Numbered from the stretch's first letter, positions 1 through 6,328 are shown. The stretch: 7,271 bases of DNA from Clostridia bacterium (GCA_017958705.1 JAGDCE010000177.1:1-7271); one strand, 5' to 3'. Numbers and translations: made by a program. The notes: generated from the letters alone by a model not told the origin.

Positions 1-428
1 CACTGATAATCGAGTATGTGCAGGTAATCCACGGGCCACGGACATGTGACCCAGTTCGGATATTTCGCGCCGTCGTAATCGCCGGGACAGCCGGAGAACG
101 TGATCACCGTGTCGATCCCCATTTTCTCCGCAAGAAGCACGGCGTCCCTGAAGTCGTCGTCGTACATCTTCGCGGTCGCCTTGTCCGGATGCACGGGGTT
201 GCCGTGGCAGGACAGTGCGGAGACTTCCATATCATAGCTCTTTATCAGAGCGATGAAGTCGTTATACGCTTTTTCATCGTGCAGAAGCACACCCGGATCG
301 CAATGGGCTTTGCCGGGATATCCGCCGCAGCCGAGCTCTATCGCCTCGACTCCGAGCGCTTTAAGCTTCGGCAATACCTCTGCGAGAGTAAGATTGCCGT
401 ATAGATTTGTAAGTACGCCTAATTTCAT
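1..428 (-). CDS. Sugar phosphate isomerase/epimerase, xylose-isomerase-like TIM barrel (partial, C-terminus outside window)
   Basis: The ATG reads leftward from 428, with AAGGAG at 435-440 placed 6 bases upstream, and 142 codons are visible before the window edge. The protein begins MKLGVLTNLYG and contains VEAIELGCGGYPG (residues 27-39), ALSCHGNPVHPD (71-82) and VITFSGCPGDYDG (108-120). These are the beta-strand/loop signatures of AP-endonuclease-2/xylose-isomerase-like sugar isomerases and epimerases (IolE/YcjR-like relatives). Glu31, His75 and the later acidic residues would belong to a metal-dependent active site typical of the fold. No signal peptide is visible, so it is presumably cytosolic. 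It lies 97 bases downstream of a Gfo/Idh/MocA oxidoreductase on the same strand with no obvious promoter between, so the two are probably cotranscribed. This pairing is common in inositol-like and unusual-sugar catabolism. The exact substrate cannot be told, and the C-terminal half, including further metal ligands, is not visible. Confidence 0.88.
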   Translation of the reverse strand, partial: MKLGVLTNLYGNLTLAEVLPKLKALGVEAIELGCGGYPGKAHCDPGVLLHDEKAYNDFIALIKSYDMEVSALSCHGNPVHPDKATAKMYDDDFRDAVLLAEKMGIDTVITFSGCPGDYDGAKYPNWVTCPWPVDYLHILDYQ

Positions 429-455
429 AATATACTCCTTAAAGATTTATTTCAT

Positions 456-512
456 ATTCGGGAGGGGAGACCCCTCCCCTACAGGCCTCCTGCAATTCGG
501 GAGGGGAGACCC
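456..512. repeat. Two-copy GC-rich palindromic short repeat (REP-like) between cotranscribed genes
   Basis: An 18-base unit beginning ATTCGGGAGG and ending GAGACCC occurs identically at 456-473 and 495-512, a 39-base period. The first copy continues into a perfect hairpin: GGGAGGGG (460-467), loop AGA (468-470), CCCCTCCC (471-478). The second copy diverges where the right arm should be, so only one full hairpin exists. There is no T-tract on either side, so it is not a canonical terminator. Similar G-rich hairpin repeats are scattered between genes in many Oscillospirales genomes, which is family-level recollection rather than something tested here. In the transcript running leftward it would sit between the oxidoreductase and isomerase reading frames and could modulate mRNA decay or downstream expression. 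Confidence 0.7.
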
Positions 513-525
513 ATCGCCTGCGACG

Positions 526-1653
526 TCAATTGAAATATACGATATTTCCGGTACGCGCGGACTCGTAGATGCCGTTCAGGATCTGCGATACCGCGTAAGC
601 CTGCTCGGGAAGTACGAACGGGGCTTTATTGTTGACTACGGCGTCGATCCACGCTCTCGCCTCGCGTTCGGAGGGATCAGCGCCCTTGTTGCCTTCAAAG
701 AACGCGACGCCGCCGGCGGAGAGGTTGGGTCTCGTTATATACTGACGTCCGAGGTGTACGCCGTTGATGCGCACGCCGTCGAGCATGTCGCCGCCCGCCT
801 TCGTGCCGCATACGGTCGTTATCGCCTCGCGGCAGTCGATGAGGTTCAGCGCCCATGAAGATTCAAGGATTATCGTCGCGCCGTTTTCCATGACGACGAA
901 ACCGAACGCGCAGTCCTCGGTCGTGAACTTGTCGACGTCCCAGTCGCCCCAGGCGTTGCCGGTGTTTCTGTCTTTATTGAGCGCGTGATAAGTAGTGCCC
1001 ACGCAGTATTTGGGCTTGTAGTTGTCCATGATCCACAGCGTGAGGTCGAGCGCGTGCGTTCCTATGTCTATCAGCGGACCGCCGCCCTGCTCGTATTCGT
1101 TTATGAACACACCCCAGGTCGGGACGGCGCGGCGGCGCAGAGCCGTCGCTTTTGCGAAGTAAATGTCGCCGAACGTGCCGGCAAGCGCTTCCTGCTTCAT
1201 GTAAAGCGCGTCGTCGCGCTGTCTGTTCTGGTAGCCTATCGTCAGTTTTTTGCCGGTGCGTCTCGCGGCGTCGAGCATCTTCTTCGCCTCGGCGGCGTTT
1301 ATCGCCATCGGCTTTTCGCACATGACGTGTTTGCCCGCCTCGAGCGCGTCGACCGTGATGAAGCTGTGCGATCTGTTCGGCGTGCAGACGTGGACTATAT
1401 CTATGCTTTTGTCTTCAAGCAGCTTCCTGTAATCCTCGTAAACTTTCGCACCGGGTATGCCGTATTCCTTCGCGGCCTTCTCCGCCCTCTCGATGATGAT
1501 ATCGCAGAACGCGACCATCTCGACGTTGTCGATCTTTTTTAAGGACGGCATGTGCTTGTTGTTGGCTATGCCGCCGCAGCCGATGATGCCTATCCTCAGT
1601 TTGTCGTTTGCTTTCGGTCTGTTGTTCTCGGGTCTCAGTATAACCTGCGCCAT
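526..1653 (-). CDS. Gfo/Idh/MocA-family NAD(P)-dependent oxidoreductase
   Basis: This 375-residue protein has the usual length of the family. The N-terminal Rossmann fold shows IGIIGCGGIANNKH (21-34) with the GxGGxA dinucleotide loop at 25-30, an acidic residue Asp51 after the second strand, VCTPN (89-93) and the hallmark EKP (113-115). The C-terminal alpha/beta domain carries GGGPLIDIGTHALDL (190-204), where Asp196 and His200 match the conserved DxGxH catalytic motif. Members oxidise or epimerise sugars, cyclitols or their derivatives using a bound or free nicotinamide cofactor, and the substrate cannot be assigned here. The protein has no signal peptide and would be cytosolic. The start at 1653 is backed by GGAGG at 1661-1665. 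A strong promoter lies just upstream (1685-1713), and the same transcript probably continues into the sugar isomerase on the left. The roughly 18-residue lead before the Rossmann fold is somewhat longer than in many relatives, but no better start with a ribosome site is seen. Confidence 0.93.
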   Translation of the reverse strand: MAQVILRPENNRPKANDKLRIGIIGCGGIANNKHMPSLKKIDNVEMVAFCDIIIERAEKAAKEYGIPGAKVYEDYRKLLEDKSIDIVHVCTPNRSHSFITVDALEAGKHVMCEKPMAINAAEAKKMLDAARRTGKKLTIGYQNRQRDDALYMKQEALAGTFGDIYFAKATALRRRAVPTWGVFINEYEQGGGPLIDIGTHALDLTLWIMDNYKPKYCVGTTYHALNKDRNTGNAWGDWDVDKFTTEDCAFGFVVMENGATIILESSWALNLIDCREAITTVCGTKAGGDMLDGVRINGVHLGRQYITRPNLSAGGVAFFEGNKGADPSEREARAWIDAVVNNKAPFVLPEQAYAVSQILNGIYESARTGNIVYFN

Positions 1654-1684
1654 GATATTTCCTCCGTTATCATATACTGGCTAT

Positions 1685-1735
1685 ATTGTACACTAAACGC
1701 CCGTTTTTTTCAAGTGTTTTTTCAAAAAATATCAC
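1685..1735 (-). promoter_or_regulatory. SigA-type promoter with UP-element-like A/T tracts for the oxidoreductase gene
   Basis: Read on the minus strand, TTGAAA (1708-1713) and TACAAT (1685-1690) are separated by exactly 17 bases, each one mismatch from consensus. Directly upstream of the -35 box is GATATTTTTTGAAAAAAC (minus strand, within 1714-1735), with T- and A-tracts ordered as in an RNA polymerase alpha-subunit UP element. The predicted start point is near 1678, giving a leader of about 25 bases to the ATG at 1653. Identification is by motif and spacing only. Confidence 0.75.
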
Positions 1736-1786
1736 GCGCGGCGCGTTTTTTTCACCGTCCCGGCACCGATTCCCGCACGCCCCGGC

Positions 1787-1815
1787 TTGACAATCCCGTA
1801 AGGTTATGATATAAT
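1787..1815 (+). promoter_or_regulatory. Consensus SigA promoter for the small membrane protein gene
   Basis: TTGACA (1787-1792) and TATAAT (1810-1815) match the consensus at every position with a 17-base spacer. A TG two bases ahead of the -10 box (1807-1808) adds an extended -10. The transcript would begin near 1822, about 23 bases before the ATG at 1845. It is divergent from the oxidoreductase promoter, the two -35 boxes being about 75 bases apart. Confidence 0.85.
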
Positions 1816-1844
1816 ATCCGAAAAGAAAAAACGGCGGTGATTTT

Positions 1845-2300
1845 ATGAAAAAAACCGGAATAATACAGAAGATCGTGATCGCGGCTCTGACGCTTTTGCC
1901 CGTCGCGGCGTGGGTCGCGGTATTCGCGGCGGCGGATAAAGCCGACACGGATTATATGACCGGCGTGATCGGATACATCCCCGTAATGGCGACGCTCGCC
2001 CTTGATCTGTTCACCCTCTCGTATTCCGTCTTTTATCTCATAAACAACGGAAAGGCGACGGACACGCTTCATCTCGCCCTGCTCCTCGCCTCCGGGCTCC
2101 AGACCCTGTTCGTTCTGCCGTTCGGGATCGACTTCACGTTTTTCAGCCGCCGCGACGAATTCGTCCTCACCGGCTGGCTGATAAAAGGCGCCGGCGCGCA
2201 GATAGTTTACCAGTTCACGATACCCGTGGCGATCGTGATCTTCGTTTTGTGGATGTTCGTCCTCGGCGGACGCGTCTCAAAAAAACTTCGGTCGAGCTGA
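1845..2300 (+). CDS. Small four-helix integral membrane protein of unknown function
   Basis: I do not recognise a family for this 151-residue protein. It has a basic N-terminus (MKKTGIIQK), then four hydrophobic segments at about residues 10-30, 43-66, 75-95 and 119-141, and a basic tail ending in KKLRSS. By the positive-inside rule both termini would be cytoplasmic. The loop between helices 3 and 4 (about 96-118) contains a charged FSRRDEF patch. There is no catalytic or transport motif that I can name. The start is supported by GGTGA at 1836-1840 and a perfect promoter just upstream. It appears monocistronic, because a terminator-like hairpin and a new promoter follow within 65 bases of its stop codon. 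Reading-frame compactness, promoter and ribosome site make it a credible gene, though no function can be assigned. Confidence 0.85.
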   Translation: MKKTGIIQKIVIAALTLLPVAAWVAVFAAADKADTDYMTGVIGYIPVMATLALDLFTLSYSVFYLINNGKATDTLHLALLLASGLQTLFVLPFGIDFTFFSRRDEFVLTGWLIKGAGAQIVYQFTIPVAIVIFVLWMFVLGGRVSKKLRSS

Positions 2301-2324
2301 CGCCGCGCCGTAATCTCAAATCCG

Positions 2325-2354
2325 AAAAACGTGTTGACAACGGCACGTTTTTTT
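2325..2354 (+). terminator. Probable intrinsic terminator of the membrane-protein gene, overlapping the next promoter
   Basis: AAAAACGTG (2325-2333) pairs perfectly with CACGTTTTT (2344-2352). In RNA the stem can extend inward through U2334-G2343, U2335-G2342 and G2336-C2341 to a four-base ACAA loop, giving a 12-pair stem followed by a T-run through 2354. It starts 25 bases after the stop codon at 2300. The stem is A/U-rich at its base, so its efficiency may be modest. The -35 hexamer of the following promoter (2334-2339) lies inside this hairpin. Confidence 0.6.
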
Positions 2355-2362
2355 GTTATAAT
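2334..2362 (+). promoter_or_regulatory. Consensus SigA promoter for the dockerin protein/lipoprotein pair
   Basis: TTGACA (2334-2339) and TATAAT (2357-2362) are perfect hexamers with a 17-base spacer. The spacer itself holds the right arm and T-run of a terminator-like hairpin. Initiation near 2369 would leave a leader of about 20 bases, containing GAAAGGA (2374-2380), before the GTG at 2390. The promoter's position excludes an upstream start of the long reading frame, because codons before 2369 would not be in the transcript. Confidence 0.85.
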
Positions 2363-2389
2363 ATAAAAAAACCGAAAGGATCATCTGCC

Positions 2390-4906
2390 GTGAAAAAGAC
2401 CGCCGCGGCTCTCGCCGCCGTTTTGATGCTGTTGTGCGCGGTTCCCGCCGTTTCCGGCGCCGGCGGAGCCTCATCCGCTCCTGCCGCTTACCGCGAGCTG
2501 CACGCCCTGTCCGAAGAAGAACAGGCAAAAGCCGAATATCTGCTTTCAATCGCCTCCGACAACGCGCCGGAGGTATCGAACGAACCCGTGACCGCCGAAT
2601 ACGAAGACGGCGATATTTCGCTGTGGTTCGATCACAGTTATTACAACACCCCTGCCGAGGAGACGACGCCGAACGGCAGAAACACGTATCAGATCAAGCT
2701 CGCGAAAAACGAGACGGAGGGCTGTCATCTCCTGCTCTCCTCGTCCGAGGCAAAAACGGGGCTCACGCTGTCCGTCTCGAAATTCAAGAACGAGGACGGC
2801 CAAAAGCTCGATAAAGAGGTCTGCTACGGCTGGTATTTCGATAACGTCGACGGCAAGACGGTAGTCGACCCGATCCCGGTACTCGAGCACGAGTTCGATC
2901 TTACCGCGAACAGGAGCCAGATGTTCATCATCAAGGTCAAGTCGACCGCCGATTCTCCCGCCGGGCAGTACTCCGCCACGGTCAAGGTCAAAGACGCGGA
3001 CGGCAGGGTCATAAAACAGGCGAACGTATACGCGTACGTCCGGGATTTCACGCTGCCCGTCGCGTCGTACTGCAAGACGCTGACGGATCTGAACGAATGG
3101 GCGGTGATCGTCGGCGCGAACCGCGAAGGCACGACGACGGACGGTCTCGAGGACGATCTTTACTCGAAATATTACGGATACCTGCTTGACAACAAGGTCA
3201 ACTGCTATACCCTTCCCTACGCGAAGCGCGGACAGTTCTGGGACGCCCGCGTCGAGCAGTATATGGACGACCCGCGCTGCACGGCGTTCACTCTGTTCTG
3301 GAAACATCACCCGGATTCGCTCGTCAACGGAAAATACCTCGACGCGTATCTTGAGGCCGCATACGACCGCGTGTCTAAAAAACAGGAATGGCTCGATAAA
3401 GCGTATTTCTATCCGGACGGCGGAGACGAGCCGCTTTCGATCGCGGCGCTGAACAACATAAAAACGTGGAACGCGCAGTTCACGCAGTATTTCGGCGCGC
3501 ATAAGCTCATAATACCCGTCCACTACGACACGATGATCAATACGACGACGGACTTCTTCAAGTATCTTGAAAACGACGTGAACGTCTGGTGCCCGAAGAC
3601 GTATTTCTTCAACACGAACGCCGACAAGGCGGCGTACTCCGATCTTTACACGCAGTTCTACACGAAATCCATGGAAAACACACTCGGAGTCTTCACCGAC
3701 AGGATGGCGGAACAAAAAGCCGGAGGCGACGAGGTCTGGTGGTACGTCACGCGCTTTCCGCATAACCCCGAGATAACGTTCTCGATAAACGACGAATCGG
3801 TAAAGCACAGGATCCTTTTCTGGCAGACGAAGCTTTACGACGTTGACGGCGTGCTTTACTACATGTGCAACGACTGGGAAAACGCCAAAGTCTGGACCAA
3901 GAAATACGAGCACGCGGTAAACGGCACGATAGTCGACACCTACGGCAACGGCGTGTTGATCTACCCGGGCGGAGCGCTGCGGGAATATATCGAAAAATAC
4001 GGCAGCGACGGCTATCCCGGACCGATCGGCTCGCTCCGTCTCGAATCGATCCGCGACGGCGTCGAAGATTACGACTACTTCACTCTGCTCGATCAGCGCT
4101 TCGGCGAGGGCACGTCAGATCTGCTCATAAAGCAGGTCACCACGGCGCTCGGCGATTACAGCACCGATACCGAGCTGTTCAGCCGCGTACGAGACGCTGT
4201 CGGCGCACTGCTTGAAGGTCACGGCGGCATCGGCGACGTCAACCGCGACGGCAGCGTCGACAACATAGACGTCGTGACGCTGTTCAAATTCATCAGCGGA
4301 TCCGCGAAACCCGGTGAGGTCGACGTTTACGCCGCCGACTGCAACGGCGACGGCTTCACCGCCAACGACGACGTCGTGGCGCTGTTCAAATACGTCTCCG
4401 GCGGGAAGATCACGCTTCAATACGGCAAAACGCCCGCCCCGAAGGATCCGGTCGATCCGCCGGATCAGCCCGACGAACCGGAAGAACCCGAGGGCACTCC
4501 GTACGATTTTGAGAAGATCACGGTCACCGTGCCCGCGGGATACACGATGCAGGATTTCAGCGGACTTCCGTCGGGCTTAAAGGACGGCGTGGCGGCCGGC
4601 ACCTGCTTTTTCAACTTCTCGAAACAGGCAAAGTCGACGCAGCTGACACAGAGCTCCGTGAACGCGGCGCTCAACGCGCAGTTCGGCGCGGGCGGTTATA
4701 CGTTCGACGGATTCTCCTCTTACACTGTGGACGGTGTGCCGGTCGTGAAATACGACTACACCTGGAACAACGGCGCGATAATACAGTCCGTCGTGCGCGT
4801 TTATTTCGACGACTGCGACATTGTGATCCAGTTCGCCGCGCTCAGCACGATCCCGTCGGGCATAACCGAATTCAACGCGATGATCGAAACGCTGAGGATA
4901 AAATAA
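2390..4906 (+). CDS. Secreted DUF4091 glycoside-hydrolase-like protein with internal type I dockerin and extra C-terminal domain
   Basis: This is an 838-residue exported protein. I chose GTG at 2390 because a signal peptide (basic KK, hydrophobic core, SGA near 22-24) follows at once, GAAAGGA lies 9 bases upstream, and the promoter at 2334-2362 leaves no room for the longer open frame. Residues about 75-255 look like a beta-sandwich. A TIM-barrel-like part follows, with YFYPDGGDEP (339-348) whose Glu347 is a candidate catalytic acid. Next comes a DUF4091 signature with YPGG (525-528) and GPIGSLRLESIRDGVEDYDY (544-563). A type I dockerin spans about 614-676, with two complete calcium loops: Asp616/Asn618/Asp620/Asp627 and Asp650/Asn652/Asp654/Asp661. 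A Pro/Asp/Glu-rich linker (about 682-704) leads to a C-terminal domain of about 134 residues, weakly reminiscent of PsbP/DcrB-like folds (low confidence). The likely role is extracellular glycan processing, with the dockerin binding a cohesin. Substrate and activity are unknown. The next gene begins one base after the stop. Confidence 0.9.
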   Translation: MKKTAAALAAVLMLLCAVPAVSGAGGASSAPAAYRELHALSEEEQAKAEYLLSIASDNAPEVSNEPVTAEYEDGDISLWFDHSYYNTPAEETTPNGRNTYQIKLAKNETEGCHLLLSSSEAKTGLTLSVSKFKNEDGQKLDKEVCYGWYFDNVDGKTVVDPIPVLEHEFDLTANRSQMFIIKVKSTADSPAGQYSATVKVKDADGRVIKQANVYAYVRDFTLPVASYCKTLTDLNEWAVIVGANREGTTTDGLEDDLYSKYYGYLLDNKVNCYTLPYAKRGQFWDARVEQYMDDPRCTAFTLFWKHHPDSLVNGKYLDAYLEAAYDRVSKKQEWLDKAYFYPDGGDEPLSIAALNNIKTWNAQFTQYFGAHKLIIPVHYDTMINTTTDFFKYLENDVNVWCPKTYFFNTNADKAAYSDLYTQFYTKSMENTLGVFTDRMAEQKAGGDEVWWYVTRFPHNPEITFSINDESVKHRILFWQTKLYDVDGVLYYMCNDWENAKVWTKKYEHAVNGTIVDTYGNGVLIYPGGALREYIEKYGSDGYPGPIGSLRLESIRDGVEDYDYFTLLDQRFGEGTSDLLIKQVTTALGDYSTDTELFSRVRDAVGALLEGHGGIGDVNRDGSVDNIDVVTLFKFISGSAKPGEVDVYAADCNGDGFTANDDVVALFKYVSGGKITLQYGKTPAPKDPVDPPDQPDEPEEPEGTPYDFEKITVTVPAGYTMQDFSGLPSGLKDGVAAGTCFFNFSKQAKSTQLTQSSVNAALNAQFGAGGYTFDGFSSYTVDGVPVVKYDYTWNNGAIIQSVVRVYFDDCDIVIQFAALSTIPSGITEFNAMIETLRIK

Positions 4907-4907
4907 C

Positions 4908-5561
4908 GTGAAAAACACAATTAAGATCATAACGTCCGCCGCCGCGCTGATTATCGCCGCGTCCCTTCTCTGCGGCTGCGGGATATTCAAAAAAACCGAC
5001 GACACGCTTATAAAAGCCGGGCTTGAATGCGCCGGCACCATGCGTGAAGCCGTGCTCAACGACACGTACCGCAAACTGACGTCGGCTCAGGTCTCCGACG
5101 ACGTGCTTCAGACGGTCCGCAATATGGACGTAAGCCGCGCGGCGGCCGTGTACGAGCTGAAATTCGACCCGGAAGAACTGATCAAAAGTCAGCTCAATGA
5201 CAGCGGCGGTGAATATGATCAGCTCCCCGACGCGCTGAAAAAGAAGCTGAAGAACAGTATTTATTCCTCGATCCCGGTTCTGACGAACTCTCAGGCGGGA
5301 TCAGCTGCGATCTCGTTCATGAGTATGTTCAGCGGTTCGGCGGAAATCGGGAGCGGCGGGCCGAAAGACGCGCGCTCGCTCGTGTTCGTCTTCGATTCCG
5401 GATATCCGGTCTACGCGGTGTTCTTTCCCGGAGCGGACGGCCGGGCATCATGCACGGGCTACTGGCTGATGATCGACTGTCAGAGCATCACCTCGCCCGA
5501 TGCGCTGCTCGAACAGCTTCACATCACCGGCGAACAGACAGAGGCGGTAAGACTTAAATAA
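4908..5561 (+). CDS. Lipoprotein of unknown function, coupled to the dockerin protein
   Basis: This 217-residue protein starts with GTG at 4908, one base after the preceding TAA. TGAGGA at 4893-4898, inside the end of the upstream gene, is its ribosome site, so translation is probably coupled. The N-terminus has a Lys-containing lead, a hydrophobic stretch (7-21) and a lipobox ending LCGC, so Cys24 would be lipidated and the protein anchored on the outer face of the cytoplasmic membrane. The rest is soluble and mixed alpha/beta: a helical N-terminal half (about 33-125), a small-residue-rich middle (about 128-155), and a strand-rich C-terminal part including SLVFVFDSGYPVYAVFF (about 157-173). 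Two Cys residues occur in the C-terminal part (SCTGYW and IDCQS). I recognise no family. Sharing a promoter with a secreted dockerin protein suggests a cell-surface role, perhaps as an accessory or binding protein, which is inference only. Confidence 0.85.
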   Translation: MKNTIKIITSAAALIIAASLLCGCGIFKKTDDTLIKAGLECAGTMREAVLNDTYRKLTSAQVSDDVLQTVRNMDVSRAAAVYELKFDPEELIKSQLNDSGGEYDQLPDALKKKLKNSIYSSIPVLTNSQAGSAAISFMSMFSGSAEIGSGGPKDARSLVFVFDSGYPVYAVFFPGADGRASCTGYWLMIDCQSITSPDALLEQLHITGEQTEAVRLK

Positions 5562-5565
5562 AACG

Positions 5566-5603
5566 AACGGCTTCCGGCGCCCCGGAAGCCGTTTTTCTGT
5601 TTT
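5566..5603. terminator. Strong intrinsic terminator between convergent genes, probably bidirectional
   Basis: AACGGCTTCCGG (5566-5577) and CCGGAAGCCGTT (5582-5593) form a perfect 12-pair stem closed by a CGCC loop, followed by TTTTTCTGTTTT. It begins 4 bases after the lipoprotein stop codon. Read leftward, the stem is followed by CGTTTTATTT, so it can also stop transcription from the convergent protease gene. That gene's stop codon (5602-5604) lies in the T-rich tail. Confidence 0.92.
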
Positions 5604-6213
5604 ATTCGCCCTTAAGCCAGCCAAGCGCGTCCTTAAGTCCGCCCGTGCAGTCGATCAGGCCTTTTTCCACGGCCTCTTTCCCGTCGATTATCGTGCCCAT
5701 GTCGGAAGCGAGCTCGTCCGTGTCGAACATCAGCCTGTCGAGCTCCTGCTTCGTTATGCCGCTGTGCGCGATGATGAAGCCGTTTATCCGGTCCTGCATC
5801 TGCCGAAAATACGTGAAGCTCTGCTCAACCCCGAGCACGAGCCCGTTGTATCTGACGGGATGCACCGTCATAGTCGCCGACGGGACGATGAAAGAGCGCT
5901 TCGCCGCCACGGCGAGCGGAACGCCGATCGAGTGGCCGCCGCCGAGCACGAGCGAAGCCGTGGGCTTAGACATCGACGCGATCAGCTCCGCTATCGCAAG
6001 CCCCGCCTCGACGTCGCCGCCGACGGTGTTTAACACGAACAACACGCCGGTCACCTCGTCCGCCTGCTCGAATTCCGCAAGCAGCGGGATCAGCTCCTCG
6101 TACCGCGTCGCCTTCTGCCCCGCGCCGAGCGAATAATGCCCTTCTATCTGTCCGCAGACCGTCACGCATTCTATGCCGCGGTGCTCTTTCTTTTCGTTTT
6201 TGCCGTCTTCCAT
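5602..6213 (-). CDS. tepA: ClpP-family serine protease, TepA-like
   Basis: This 203-residue protein closely resembles the TepA/YmfB branch of the ClpP family. NTVGGDVEAGLAIAELIASM (62-81) is the oxyanion and first-helix region. LGGGHSIGVPLA (90-101) holds the nucleophile Ser95, SATMTVHPVR (112-121) holds His118, and DTDELASDMGTIIDGKEAVEKGLID (from 164) offers Asp171 as the likely third triad member, which is by rough alignment. The catalytic set therefore looks intact. It has no signal peptide or membrane helix and should be cytosolic. In Bacillus subtilis the relative was named for a role in protein export, but its partners and ATPase dependence are poorly defined. Clostridial copies usually sit near ftsK/spoIIIE, and here it stands alone, converging on a lipoprotein gene and diverging from a phosphotransacylase gene. 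The start at 6213 has GGAGGG at 6220-6225. I found no convincing promoter of its own in the A/T-rich 6230-6270. A ClpP paralogue is the alternative name. Confidence 0.88.
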   Translation of the reverse strand: MEDGKNEKKEHRGIECVTVCGQIEGHYSLGAGQKATRYEELIPLLAEFEQADEVTGVLFVLNTVGGDVEAGLAIAELIASMSKPTASLVLGGGHSIGVPLAVAAKRSFIVPSATMTVHPVRYNGLVLGVEQSFTYFRQMQDRINGFIIAHSGITKQELDRLMFDTDELASDMGTIIDGKEAVEKGLIDCTGGLKDALGWLKGE

Positions 6214-6265
6214 ATATCGCCCTCCGTTGCCCTTCTATTTTTTACAATTTGTTTTATTTTATTCA

Positions 6266-6294
6266 TTGAAAAGAGGCGACGGCAGCGGTATAAT
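6266..6294 (+). promoter_or_regulatory. SigA promoter for the phosphotransacylase/Fe-S scaffold operon
   Basis: TTGAAA (6266-6271) and TATAAT (6289-6294) are 17 bases apart, with one mismatch in the -35 box. T/A-rich sequence (about 6240-6265) lies upstream. The start point would be near 6301, giving a leader of under 30 bases before the ATG at 6329, too short for a riboswitch. Confidence 0.82.
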
Positions 6295-6328
6295 TAGTCG
6301 GATATAAAATATTAAAAGGAGTATGATC

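Noticed and set aside
456..512. Possible CRISPR array from the two direct repeats
   Set aside because: Only two copies, an 18-base unit, and a palindromic G-rich structure with no cas genes. It fits a REP-like element better.
985..1542. Plus-strand open frame inside the oxidoreductase gene
   Set aside because: Shadow frame of a well-supported Gfo/Idh/MocA gene, with no ribosome site or motif.
1734..1752. GC hairpin plus seven T as an intrinsic terminator on the plus strand
   Set aside because: The stem is only 5 pairs with a 3-base loop and there is no plus-strand gene upstream to terminate.
2249..2389. N-terminal extension of 47 codons for the dockerin protein from an upstream ATG
   Set aside because: It overlaps the membrane-protein gene, lies largely upstream of the predicted transcription start, and would bury the signal peptide. 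GTG at 2390 has a ribosome site.
2390..2470. Dockerin protein as a lipoprotein via Cys16
   Set aside because: Cys16 is preceded by Leu at -1 and sits inside the hydrophobic core, which does not fit a lipobox. A standard signal peptidase I site near residue 24 fits better.
2546..3913. Long minus-strand open frame (455 codons) opposite the dockerin protein
   Set aside because: Rich in Arg/Val with no recognisable motif, and it lies antisense to a well-supported gene. This is typical of GC-rich shadow frames.
6323..6328. Earlier ATG for pduL at 6323
   Set aside because: It would be only one base from the AAGGAG, whereas the ATG at 6329 has proper spacing and matches the family N-terminus.
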